Source: an uncultured Eubacteriales bacterium
Lineage (GTDB): Bacteria > Bacillota > Clostridia > Oscillospirales > CAG-272
DNA: 7,571 nucleotides
Direction: 5' to 3'
Assembly (NCBI GenBank): GCA_900550625.1
Contig: URSW01000077.1
Coordinates: 1 to 7,571, forward strand
Shown here: positions 1 to 5,573 of the stretch, in pieces
How the letters are laid out: each line of letters starts with the position of its first letter
How positions within the stretch are numbered: the first letter of the stretch is position 1
The notes under the pieces: generated by a model
The model's input: only the letters and a program-made list of their open reading frames with translations
The model's database searches: none
Told to the model about the DNA's origin: nothing
Made by a program: the position numbers and the translations under genes

Positions 1-84
1 GCTCTCAATTGCTACTCTTTTTTTGATACTGTAACATATCTATTGTAATCGTACATTCCGCACAAAAATAAAGCGAAAAAAGAC

Positions 85-113
85 TTGACAAGGCATGAAT
101 GCTATTGTATAAT
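85..113 (+). promoter_or_regulatory. Consensus sigma-A promoter of the tRNA-Thr gene
   Basis: TTGACA at 85-90 and TATAAT at 108-113 are both perfect matches to the consensus and are separated by exactly 17 bp. Transcription should begin near 120, about 35 nt before the mature tRNA. Such a perfect promoter fits a stable-RNA gene. Bases 1-84 upstream are AT-rich and contain nothing else that I can support. Confidence 0.93.
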
Positions 114-120
114 AATGCTT

Positions 121-158
121 GCGCAGATTTATTCTGCTGGCGCAGATTTATTCTGCTG
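121..158 (+). repeat. Perfect 19-bp tandem duplication in the tRNA leader
   Basis: The unit GCGCAGATTTATTCTGCTG occurs at 121-139 and again, identically and with no gap, at 140-158. The first copy starts at about the predicted transcription start. The second copy runs into the tRNA, so the first four bases of the mature tRNA (GCTG, 155-158) are part of the unit, and a decoy GCTGG is left upstream at 136-140. It looks like a recent slippage or unequal-crossover duplication. Confidence 0.9.
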
Positions 159-229
159 GTGTAGCACAGAGGTAGTGCAGCTGATTCGTAATCAGCAGGT
201 CGTGGGTTCAATTCCCACCACCAGCTCCA
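155..229 (+). tRNA. tRNA-Thr (anticodon CGU), CCA end encoded
   Basis: A complete cloverleaf can be folded by hand. The acceptor stem 155-161 pairs perfectly with 219-225. The D stem is 164-167/175-178, and the anticodon stem 180-184/192-196 carries the loop TTCGTAA. The variable loop is 197-201, and the T stem 202-206/214-218 has the loop TTCAATT. The anticodon is CGT (187-189), which reads the threonine codon ACG. The discriminator base is U (226), allowed for threonine tRNAs, and CCA is encoded at 227-229. The gene stands alone, with its own consensus promoter and terminator. RNase P should cut before 155, and the duplicated leader just upstream makes that processing step interesting. Confidence 0.96.
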
Positions 230-230
230 C

Positions 231-267
231 AAAATCGGCAGGGATCGCAAGATGCCTGCCGATTTTT
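231..267 (+). terminator. Intrinsic terminator of tRNA-Thr
   Basis: The arms AAAATCGGCAGG (231-242) and CCTGCCGATTTT (255-266) form a perfect 12-bp stem. After one G/G mismatch, ATC/GAT (244-246/251-253) adds three pairs closed by a GCAA tetraloop. The 3' arm ends in a run of five T (263-267). The stem begins two bases after the encoded CCA end. From 268 to 434 I see no gene or structure I can support. Confidence 0.9.
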
Positions 268-434
268 GCTTGTTCGCCGTTAACTCTTCGCCATTCGCCG
301 AAATCATCTGCCGATTATTATGCTGAATAACGGTTACTCATGAAAAATCAAAGGGACGGCTCGTCGGCATTTTTACTATACCTGTCCGATTTTCCGCCGT
401 TTCGCCGCACTGCCGCCGAAACGCGCCCGTTTCA

Positions 435-767
435 TTATCCCCGGGGCCGAAGCGCACCGCGTTTTCGCCTCGGCGGAGCGATCTCGCCGCCGTACCATGT
501 ATGCGACACCTTCTTTTCCGCTTCGCACTTTCCGCCGAATCTGAATCTTTGGCGCACCGTAACCGTCACATACCCGTCGCCGTCGTCCGTCACGGAGAAA
601 TCCGCCGTGAAAAATCCGCGCTTCGTCTCCTCCCTCGCGCGTCTGAAATTCTCCGTAATTATTTCCCTCGCATATCCGTAGAAGTCGTTCATTCTCGGAC
701 ACTCCTCGAACTGCGGGAGCGAAACGGAAAATCCCGCTCCGGACGTTACCTTTTTCGTATACTCCAC
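435..767 (-). CDS. Small hypothetical protein (110 aa)
   Basis: I do not recognise the family. The predicted product is 110 residues, starts with GTG (765-767) and ends at TAA (435-437). The case for a real gene is a strong Shine-Dalgarno AAGGAGGA at 771-778, four bases from the GTG, and a protein-like composition with codon use resembling the neighbouring genes. There is no signal peptide and no membrane segment. Residues 25-48 look helical, with an acidic/basic stretch. Residues 49-72 look like alternating beta strands (GFFTADFSVTDD, then GYVTVTVRQRFRF). The C-terminus is basic and proline/arginine rich. The gene is divergent from rarA, and its ribosome-binding site overlaps the -35 box of the rarA promoter. 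I could not pick out its own promoter with confidence, and no clear terminator follows. Confidence 0.6.
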   Translation of the reverse strand: MEYTKKVTSGAGFSVSLPQFEECPRMNDFYGYAREIITENFRRAREETKRGFFTADFSVTDDGDGYVTVTVRQRFRFGGKCEAEKKVSHTWYGGEIAPPRRKRGALRPRG

Positions 768-776
768 GGCTCCTCC

Positions 777-805
777 TTGACGCTTTCACGAAAATGTGAT
801 ATCAT
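777..805 (+). promoter_or_regulatory. Sigma-A promoter of rarA with extended -10
   Basis: TTGACG (777-782) and TATCAT (800-805) each match the consensus at five of six positions, with a 17-bp spacer. TGA (797-799) directly before the -10 gives the extended TGn element. The start of transcription should fall near 812, leaving a leader of about 80 nt. The -35 box overlaps the Shine-Dalgarno of the divergent small gene at 435-767. Confidence 0.75.
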
Positions 806-811
806 TATTAA

Positions 812-857
812 TGCCGATGCGCCGCCTGTACGCATAAGAAGCGATAACGCATCGGCA
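812..857 (+). promoter_or_regulatory. Inverted repeat at the 5' end of the rarA leader
   Basis: TGCCGATGCG (812-821) and CGCATCGGCA (848-857) are perfect 10-bp inverted repeats separated by 26 bases. The left arm starts at about the predicted rarA transcription start, so the mRNA could carry a 5'-terminal stem-loop. As DNA, the same repeat could be an operator. The role is unknown, and no T-run follows the right arm, so it is not a terminator. Confidence 0.6.
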
Positions 858-890
858 ATGACCGCCTTAACTATATTATGAGGTTTCGCA

Positions 891-2159
891 ATGAATAATT
901 ACACTTACAAAAATGCGCCGCTTGCCGACCGCAGCCGTCCTTCGTCATTCGACGAAATGGTCGGTCAAGCTCATCTCATCGGAAAGAACGGAGCGCTCCG
1001 GGCGCTTGTCGCGTCGGGGAGAATTCCGAGCATGGTATTCTTCGGACCTCCCGGCTGCGGAAAGACCACAGCCGCGTCGATTATCGCATCCCTCTCCGGA
1101 ATGGAGCTGCGCTGTCTCAACGCCACGACAGCCGCGCTTGCCGATATCCGAAAGATTGCCGACGAAGCGGACAGCGTGATCGGTCAGGGCGGAATCCTTC
1201 TCTATCTCGACGAGATACAGTATTTCAACAAAAAGCAGCAGCAGAGCCTGCTCGAATACATCGAGGACGGTCGGATCACGCTGATCTCATCGACCACGGA
1301 AAACCCGTACTATTATATATACGATGCGCTTCTCTCGCGCCTCTCGGTCTTTGAATTCAAGCCGGTCACGGCATCGGACATCATCCCGAGGCTCAGGGCG
1401 GTATTCGAAGAATCCGGCGAAAGCGCTCTTTCGTTTAGCGACGAAGCATATGCCTTCATCGCGGGAGGCGGAGACGTGCGCCGTGCGCTTACGATGCTCG
1501 AGCTTTCCGTAAACTGCGCAAAGGGAAGCGGCACCGATACGGTGGACGAGGAATTCGTCCGTTCCCTCACTCCGTCTGTCGCCGCTGGGAGATTCGATGC
1601 CGACGGAGACGTGCATTACGATCTGCTTTCCGCATTTCAGAAATCCATCCGCGGCTCCGATCCGGATGCGGCGGTATTCTACCTCGCAAAGCTTCTCGAA
1701 GGGGGCGATATAATCTCCCCCTGCCGCCGCCTCATGGTGATAGCCTCCGAGGATATCGGGCAGGCATATCCGATGGCGGCGGTCATTGTGCGCGCGTGCG
1801 TCGAAAGCGCAAAGGAGCTCGGACTTCCCGAAGCGCGCATTCCGCTTGCAAACGCGGCGGTAACTCTGGCAAATGCTCCGAAGTCAAACACGGCGTACTG
1901 TGCGCTCGACCGCGCCGCCGAGGACATACGCGCCGGGCGCGGAACCGTGGTGCCGGAAATACTGAGATCGCCGAAGTTCAAAGGATACCGCTACCCGCAC
2001 GATTACGAAAACGACTATCTCCGTCAGGAATATCTGCCTGAGGATCTGCGCGGACGGAAATATTACGAATTCGGAACAAACAAGACCGAACAGGCTGCCA
2101 AGGCTTATTGGGACAATGTAAAATCAAAGCCGGACAGAAAAAAATCACCGGGAAAATGA
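891..2159 (+). CDS. rarA: Replication-associated recombination ATPase RarA (MgsA) family
   Basis: This is a AAA+ ATPase of the RarA/MgsA/WRNIP1 family, a cytoplasmic protein related to clamp-loader subunits that acts at stalled or damaged replication forks. Its 422 residues are within the usual family range. Walker A is GPPGCGKTT (52-60) and Walker B is ILLYLDEIQ (102-110). Sensor 1 is STTENP (134-139), the arginine finger is LLSR (R150), and the sensor-2 region is GGDVRRAL (193-200). The C-terminal half (about 242-400) carries the family's conserved features: HYDLLSAFQKSIRGSDPDAA, MVIASEDIG and PKSNTAY. The basic tail ends in SPGK. ATG 891 is preceded by GAGG (880-883), seven bases away. The protein begins at the usual place and has no N-terminal zinc finger, unlike WRNIP1. 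The gene converges with mscS, and its last codons overlap the mscS terminator. Confidence 0.95.
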   Translation: MNNYTYKNAPLADRSRPSSFDEMVGQAHLIGKNGALRALVASGRIPSMVFFGPPGCGKTTAASIIASLSGMELRCLNATTAALADIRKIADEADSVIGQGGILLYLDEIQYFNKKQQQSLLEYIEDGRITLISSTTENPYYYIYDALLSRLSVFEFKPVTASDIIPRLRAVFEESGESALSFSDEAYAFIAGGGDVRRALTMLELSVNCAKGSGTDTVDEEFVRSLTPSVAAGRFDADGDVHYDLLSAFQKSIRGSDPDAAVFYLAKLLEGGDIISPCRRLMVIASEDIGQAYPMAAVIVRACVESAKELGLPEARIPLANAAVTLANAPKSNTAYCALDRAAEDIRAGRGTVVPEILRSPKFKGYRYPHDYENDYLRQEYLPEDLRGRKYYEFGTNKTEQAAKAYWDNVKSKPDRKKSPGK

Positions 2160-2172
2160 GTTTTCCCGGTGA
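2138..2172 (-). terminator. Terminator of mscS, embedded in the end of rarA
   Basis: TCACCGGGAAAA (2145-2156) and TTTTCCCGGTGA (2161-2172) form a perfect 12-bp stem around the four-base loop TGAG, which contains the rarA stop codon. Read on the minus strand, the stem is followed by seven T (2144-2138), the classic intrinsic terminator form, starting 15 bases after the mscS stop. On the plus strand there is no T-run after the stem, so for rarA it could at most be a 3'-end stabiliser or a weak terminator. Confidence 0.88.
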
Positions 2173-2186
2173 AGAGTCCTGAATAT

Positions 2187-2990
2187 TCATTTGTCAAGGT
2201 GGACGTCGAGCTGCGGGAACGGAATTTCGATTCCCTCGCGGTCAAATGCCGCCTTTACTTTTTCCGTCGTTTCAAATTTGACCGTCCAATAATCCGAGGT
2301 TGCGCACCACGCGCGAAGCGAAAGTTTCAGAGCGCTTTCTCCGTGCTCGGTCAGCACGACCTCGGCGCACGGCTCCGGAAGTATCTTCCCCGTTGAATAA
2401 GCCGCCTCGAGAATCGCGCGTTTCGCCTTTTCCACATCTGTCGAATATGCCGCCGTGAAATCGATATCAACTCTTCTCTTCTCCTCGGAGGAATAATTGA
2501 CGACCGTTCCGGAGGTGACGGTGGAATTCGGGATCACAACTCTTACGTTGTCATATGTGAGAAGAGTGGTGTAGAACACACCGATATCAGTAACCGTTCC
2601 GGCGAAGGAGCCGACCTCGATGTAATGCCCGACGGAAAACGGCTTGAATATCAGTATCATAAATCCGCCCGCTATGTTTGAAAGTCCTCCCTGAAGCGCA
2701 AGTCCGAATGCAAGTCCCGCAGAGCCGATAACGGCGACCACGGATGCCATCGGGACACCGAGCATCGACGCGCCCGTTATCACCGTGAGCGTTTTCAGCG
2801 CGATCGAAAGAAAGCTCACGAGAAACGTTTTGACCGACGGGCTGAGCTTTGACAGGTGCGCCGGACGCGCGATAAATTTTGTAAATCGCTTTATGAGAAA
2901 GAAGCAGACCGCAGCAAGCACGATAACTATAATAAGCCTGATCGCTTCGGGAACGATCTTCTCCGTCACGGTATTCATAAAATCATCCAT
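2187..2990 (-). CDS. mscS: Small-conductance mechanosensitive channel, MscS family
   Basis: This is a membrane channel that opens under membrane tension and releases solutes on osmotic downshock; MscS channels are homoheptamers. The protein has 267 residues, close to the 286 of E. coli MscS. Predicted helices are TM1 at about 17-35, TM2 at 52-76 and the pore-lining TM3 at about 81-115. TM3 shows the glycine/alanine pattern GSAGLAFGLALQGGLSNIAGG (89-109), followed by KPFSVGHYIEVG. The beta domain holds TVTDIGVFYTTLLTYDN and VVIPNSTVTSG (151-161). The cytoplasmic alpha/beta domain ends in GIEIPFPQLDVHL (253-265), a typical C-terminus for the family. ATG 2988-2990 is preceded by GGAGG (3000-3004) at nine bases. 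A small hairpin, ACGCC-GAAC-GGCGT (3007-3020), sits just upstream of that site. No clear promoter was found. Confidence 0.95.
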   Translation of the reverse strand: MDDFMNTVTEKIVPEAIRLIIVIVLAAVCFFLIKRFTKFIARPAHLSKLSPSVKTFLVSFLSIALKTLTVITGASMLGVPMASVVAVIGSAGLAFGLALQGGLSNIAGGFMILIFKPFSVGHYIEVGSFAGTVTDIGVFYTTLLTYDNVRVVIPNSTVTSGTVVNYSSEEKRRVDIDFTAAYSTDVEKAKRAILEAAYSTGKILPEPCAEVVLTEHGESALKLSLRAWCATSDYWTVKFETTEKVKAAFDREGIEIPFPQLDVHLDK

Positions 2991-3131
2991 AATCCGATTC
3001 CTCCGTACGCCGTTCGGCGTGAATTTGTTTTGTTCGGCGGAGGATGAAGTGCCCCGCCGCCGTTCTTATGATTTGTGCGCGTGCGAAATCGCATCGGTTT
3101 TCGCCGCGTGTCATGTAATAAAAATACAAAG

Positions 3132-3160
3132 TTGCTTTTTTGCGCCGGATATGATATACT
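3132..3160 (+). promoter_or_regulatory. Extended -10 promoter upstream of the TraB-like gene
   Basis: TTGCTT (3132-3137) is a moderate -35 box. A 17-bp spacer leads to TATACT (3155-3160), and TGA (3152-3154) supplies the extended -10. Transcription should start near 3167, which leaves a leader of more than 200 nt before the lipoprotein start codon. Confidence 0.75.
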
Positions 3161-3166
3161 TAAAGA

Positions 3167-3373
3167 AAAAACGATCGGCATCCTCTCTGCGAGAATGCCC
3201 TAACCGACCATGCCGGGAAACGGCGCGTGTGTTCCGATATCCGGAATACAATGTGCGAATCGGTCGGGCGCACGTCCGGGAGCAGGTCCCGCCCGCAGAA
3301 AACACATTCCGAAATACCCGATTCCGCCGACCTCATTCCGTCAAGAAAGGACGCTTTTCCTACCTGAAAAGCG
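3167..3373 (+). promoter_or_regulatory. Long structured 5' leader (unknown element)
   Basis: Between the predicted transcription start and the likely start codon there are about 217 nt with several possible RNA hairpins. The first is GGCAT..TCTC-TGC-GAGA-ATGCC (3177-3199, two bulged C). A stem CCGACC/GGTCGG (3204-3209/3262-3267) encloses two hairpins: GCCG-GGAAA-CGGC (3212-3224) and a 9-bp stem closing on ATATC (3228-3250, one G-U). The next is GGGCG/CGCCC (3266-3270/3290-3294), which shares two bases with the enclosing stem. The last is an 8-bp hairpin at 3352-3373. I recognise no known riboswitch, T-box or SRP RNA motif. An untranslated regulatory leader is the best guess. The alternative that it codes for an N-terminal extension is weaker. 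Confidence 0.4.
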
Positions 3374-3386
3374 AAAAAGCAAAATG
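3346..3386 (+). promoter_or_regulatory. Shine-Dalgarno separated from its start codon by a hairpin
   Basis: AAAGGA (3346-3351) is the only good ribosome-binding site near ATG 3384, but it lies 32 bases away. The gap contains a perfect 8-bp stem, CGCTTTTC (3352-3359) with GAAAAGCG (3366-3373), and a six-base loop. If this stem folds, the remaining spacing is 10 bases, which is close to normal. The hairpin may therefore bridge the site to the start codon. Confidence 0.5.
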
Positions 3387-4442
3387 AGAAAAAGAATAAC
3401 GCTGTCCCTGCTCGTGCTCGTACTCTGCTTTTCCTCCGTGCTGACCTCGTGCGGCATGCTCGCCTTCATCGACAAATCGGTAATCGAGCAAAACGACAAT
3501 CCTTCATCGGTAAGCGCATTCGAATCCGAAAGCGATCCCATACCCGATGACAAAAAGCTTGCCCCGTCCGGAAGCGGAGATGTCTCCGAGCCGCTTTTCT
3601 GGAAGGTATCCGGCAACGGATACGAAGGGGATTTCTATCTGCTCGGCTCCATTCACGTCGGGCTTGTGGATACGAATCTTTACCCAGACGAAATTTACGA
3701 CGCATATAATTCATGCGCCTATCTCGCAGTCGAATCCGACGTGATCTCGCTCGAGCGCGATACAAACGCGCAGATCGAAATGATGAAGATGTTCATCTAC
3801 ACCGATTCCACCACGATATCGGCGCACATAGACAAGGACCTGTACAAAACAGCGCGCGGCGTACTCGACCATTTCGGCTACTACAACTCGATGATGGACT
3901 ACTATTTTCCGGTGATCTGGAGTCAGATCATCGATCAGGCGCTGACGGAAGAAAGCAGATTTTCATCCGATTTCGGCGTTGACCGTTATTTCCTCAAAAA
4001 CTCCGAAAAGCTCGGGATCGAAATTCTCGAAATAGAGGACTACATGGAGACCGAATACGCTTTCGCAACTCTTTCCGAAAGCACACAGGAGCTTCTCCTT
4101 TCGTCGACGGTCGATCCGGAGTATATAAAGAATTACTCTTCATCTCTCGAAGAGCTGTACGACGCATGGAAATACGGAAAGACGGATGTTCTTGACGATC
4201 TTCTTTTCTCCGAGGATGACGAAGAGGCGACCGATGAAGAGAAAGCCGCCGCCGAAGAATACAACAACGCCATGACCGTAGTCCGAAACAAGCTCATGGT
4301 CGAACGCGCATCGGAATATCTCCGAGATCACAAAAACGTATTTTACGTTGTCGGACTTGCGCATATGCTCGGAGACGACGGCCTCGTCGCGTCCCTCGAG
4401 AACAGAGGATACACGGTTTCACAGATATCTTATGCCGACTGA
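3384..4442 (+). CDS. TraB/GumN-family lipoprotein
   Basis: The 352-residue product is a probable lipoprotein of the TraB/GumN family, to which the Tiki metalloproteases also belong; its bacterial substrate is unknown. The signal peptide has the basic start MRKR, a hydrophobic core and the lipobox LTSC (C23). A serine/acidic linker covers about 30-68. The family domain starts near 71. GSIH (88-91) and GLAH (324-327) are the paired GxxH motifs. E117 in AVESD and GVDRYF (198-203) are further typical points, and the domain ends with LENRGYTVSQI. An acidic stretch (277-292) looks like an insertion. I chose ATG 3384 because it gives the complete signal peptide. The frame is open back to ATG 3210, but that would bury the signal peptide. 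No Shine-Dalgarno lies at normal distance; AAAGGA (3346-3351) is separated from the ATG by a hairpin. Confidence 0.88.
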   Translation: MRKRITLSLLVLVLCFSSVLTSCGMLAFIDKSVIEQNDNPSSVSAFESESDPIPDDKKLAPSGSGDVSEPLFWKVSGNGYEGDFYLLGSIHVGLVDTNLYPDEIYDAYNSCAYLAVESDVISLERDTNAQIEMMKMFIYTDSTTISAHIDKDLYKTARGVLDHFGYYNSMMDYYFPVIWSQIIDQALTEESRFSSDFGVDRYFLKNSEKLGIEILEIEDYMETEYAFATLSESTQELLLSSTVDPEYIKNYSSSLEELYDAWKYGKTDVLDDLLFSEDDEEATDEEKAAAEEYNNAMTVVRNKLMVERASEYLRDHKNVFYVVGLAHMLGDDGLVASLENRGYTVSQISYAD

Positions 4443-4457
4443 TTTCATCACAAGCCG

Positions 4458-4495
4458 AGACAAGCAGGGGCTTTTGCTCCTGCTTGTCTTTTTTT
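4458..4495 (+). terminator. Intrinsic terminator of the TraB-like gene
   Basis: AGACAAGCAGGGGC (4458-4471) pairs with GCTCCTGCTTGTCT (4476-4489) over 14 pairs, with one G-U, closing on TTTT. Seven T follow (4489-4495). It starts 15 bases after the stop codon. On the minus strand the stem follows the end of the zinc-ribbon gene but has no T-run, so it mainly serves the plus strand. Confidence 0.95.
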
Positions 4496-4503
4496 ACGGT
4501 CAA

Positions 4504-4923
4504 TTATTCCTTAGCTGCTTCGTCCTCGGCTTTTGTCGTTTCGCCGCCGGACTCCTGCGATTTTTTTGTCTGTCTCGTTCCGCAGATCGGGCAGAACTCA
4601 AAATTTTTGCTTATCTTCTCACCGCATGACGGACAGATCATATTGTCCTGAAGATCGCATATTTCCGATTTGATCGCAGCTATGCGCTCACGGACGAGAT
4701 CCGCATCCGCAATGCGCTGCGCAATCTCCGAGACGAGGTCCTTTCCCTCACGCTGATACATATAATAAAGTCTGCCTATCTCATTGTAGCAATCCGAAAG
4801 CTTCGTCTCCTCCGTGTGAAGTGCAAGCTTCATCTTTGCCAGAGACGTGAATTCTCCCGTTTTTCTTACGGCAAACGATGCCGCGTCCGAAGCACTTTTT
4901 GCAATATCATCCCAAATAGACAT
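4504..4923 (-). CDS. Coiled-coil protein with C-terminal zinc ribbon
   Basis: The 139-residue product is a small cytoplasmic protein of a type common in Clostridia, with no assigned function. The N-terminal part (1-35) is a lysine/alanine-rich amphipathic helix. Residues 36-95 look like a long helix or coiled coil, including YNEIGRLYYMYQ (46-57). A zinc ribbon follows: CPSC (97-100) and CPIC (111-114), with all four cysteines in place and spacing typical of a structural zinc site. The tail (119-139) is charged and low in complexity. No signal peptide or membrane segment is seen. ATG 4921-4923 has AAGG (4933-4936) at nine bases. The gene has its own consensus-like promoter and is divergent from spoVAC. 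Zinc binding is a confident inference; partner and role are unknown. Confidence 0.88.
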   Translation of the reverse strand: MSIWDDIAKSASDAASFAVRKTGEFTSLAKMKLALHTEETKLSDCYNEIGRLYYMYQREGKDLVSEIAQRIADADLVRERIAAIKSEICDLQDNMICPSCGEKISKNFEFCPICGTRQTKKSQESGGETTKAEDEAAKE

Positions 4924-4994
4924 GAACCGTTACCTTCTTTCTTTTTTGAAAATGCGGTAATCCGCAAATCGGCAGAAGACCGCTTTACAAATGC

Positions 4995-5023
4995 ATTATA
5001 CTACAAAAAACGAAAGCCGTCAA
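4995..5023 (-). promoter_or_regulatory. Sigma-A promoter of the zinc-ribbon gene
   Basis: On the minus strand TTGACG (5023-5018) and a perfect TATAAT (5000-4995) are separated by 17 bp. Transcription would start near 4988, giving a leader of about 65 nt. This points to vegetative, fairly strong expression. Confidence 0.88.
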
Positions 5024-5070
5024 ATATTTTCTTATAATGTGAGAAAAAATGAGAATAATATCTTTAGCAT

Positions 5071-5120
5071 CACGCACCGCGGCGCTGTGCAAAGCGGTCG
5101 GTCCGCAAAAACGGTGCGTG
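5071..5120 (+). promoter_or_regulatory. Inverted repeat in front of the spoVAC ribosome-binding site
   Basis: CACGCACCG (5071-5079) and CGGTGCGTG (5112-5120) are perfect 9-bp inverted repeats. A smaller hairpin, GCGG-TCGGT-CCGC (5094-5106), lies in the 32-base loop. The right arm ends six bases before the Shine-Dalgarno GGAGGT (5127-5132), so the fold could affect translation; as DNA it could be an operator. TATAAT at 5033-5038 lies upstream but lacks a -35 box. I could not find a convincing sigma-G or sigma-F promoter by eye. Confidence 0.5.
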
Positions 5121-5138
5121 CCGAACGGAGGTCGGATT

Positions 5139-5573
5139 TTGGATAAGAAAAACTACAAAAAGCTCGCCGAAAGCGCATCGAAGGGGTCGCCGATAATGAA
5201 AAACTGCCTCTGCGCATTTTTATTCGGCGGAGCAATATGCGCAGCGGCACAGGGGCTCGGGAACGTTTACCGTATGTTTCTCGAAAAGAAGGATGCCGCG
5301 TCTCTCACTTCGGTTACGCTGATCTTCATTGCGGTGCTTCTCACCGGACTCGGCGTATTCGACAAGATCGCATCGCACGCAGGCGCCGGAACGCTCGTTC
5401 CGATAACCGGATTCGCAAACGCGGTCGCATCGTGCGCGATCGATTCAAAAGCGGAGGGCTTTGTACTCGGCGTCGGGGCAAAAATCTTCACGATCGCCGG
5501 CCCCGTCATACTGTACGGTACCTTCGCCGGATTCCTGTACGGCATAATATACGCTGTAGCCGGAATGTTTTAG
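5139..5573 (+). CDS. spoVAC: Stage V sporulation protein AC (SpoVAC)
   Basis: SpoVAC is an inner-membrane protein of the spore and part of the SpoVA machinery that moves dipicolinic acid into the developing spore and releases it at germination. B. subtilis SpoVAC has been reported to act as a mechanosensitive channel. The product here is 144 residues, near the usual length of about 150. The N-terminus NYKK..SPIMKNCLCAFLFGGAICAAAQ is typical. Hydrophobic segments lie at about 22-44, 57-75, 84-103 and 117-142. The family core runs through LLTGLGVFD (67-75), AGAGTLVPITGFANAVAS (81-98), KAEGFVLGVGAKIF (104-117) and AGPVILYG (120-127). The start is TTG 5139, with GGAGGT six bases upstream. An in-frame ATG at 5049 lacks a ribosome-binding site and would add a non-conserved stretch. 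spoVAD and spoVAE do not follow. Confidence 0.93.
   Translation: MDKKNYKKLAESASKGSPIMKNCLCAFLFGGAICAAAQGLGNVYRMFLEKKDAASLTSVTLIFIAVLLTGLGVFDKIASHAGAGTLVPITGFANAVASCAIDSKAEGFVLGVGAKIFTIAGPVILYGTFAGFLYGIIYAVAGMF

Noticed and set aside
5..307. 100-residue minus-strand reading frame containing WWELNPRPADYESAALPLCY
   Set aside because: It is the antisense of the tRNA gene; this peptide pattern is a well-known false protein over tRNA genes.
340..881. Plus-strand reading frames of 113 and 126 residues
   Set aside because: They lie antisense to the better supported small gene at 435-767 and have an arginine/proline/serine-rich shadow composition with no ribosome-binding site.
3260..3300. Resemblance of GTCCGGGAGCAGGTCC to the SRP RNA apical loop or a T-box
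   Set aside because: The SRP signature (GGAAG...AGCA order) and the T-box sequence GGTGG are both absent.
3210..3383. N-terminal extension of the TraB-like protein from ATG 3210
   Set aside because: It would put 58 residues ahead of a complete lipoprotein signal peptide, has no Shine-Dalgarno, and overlaps hairpins of the leader.
5071..5132. c-di-GMP (GEMM) riboswitch before spoVAC
   Set aside because: Only short fragments look alike; the tetraloop/receptor and the conserved core order are missing.
5049..5138. Earlier ATG start of SpoVAC
   Set aside because: There is no good ribosome-binding site, the added residues do not look like SpoVAC, and the TTG at 5139 has an ideal GGAGGT at six bases.
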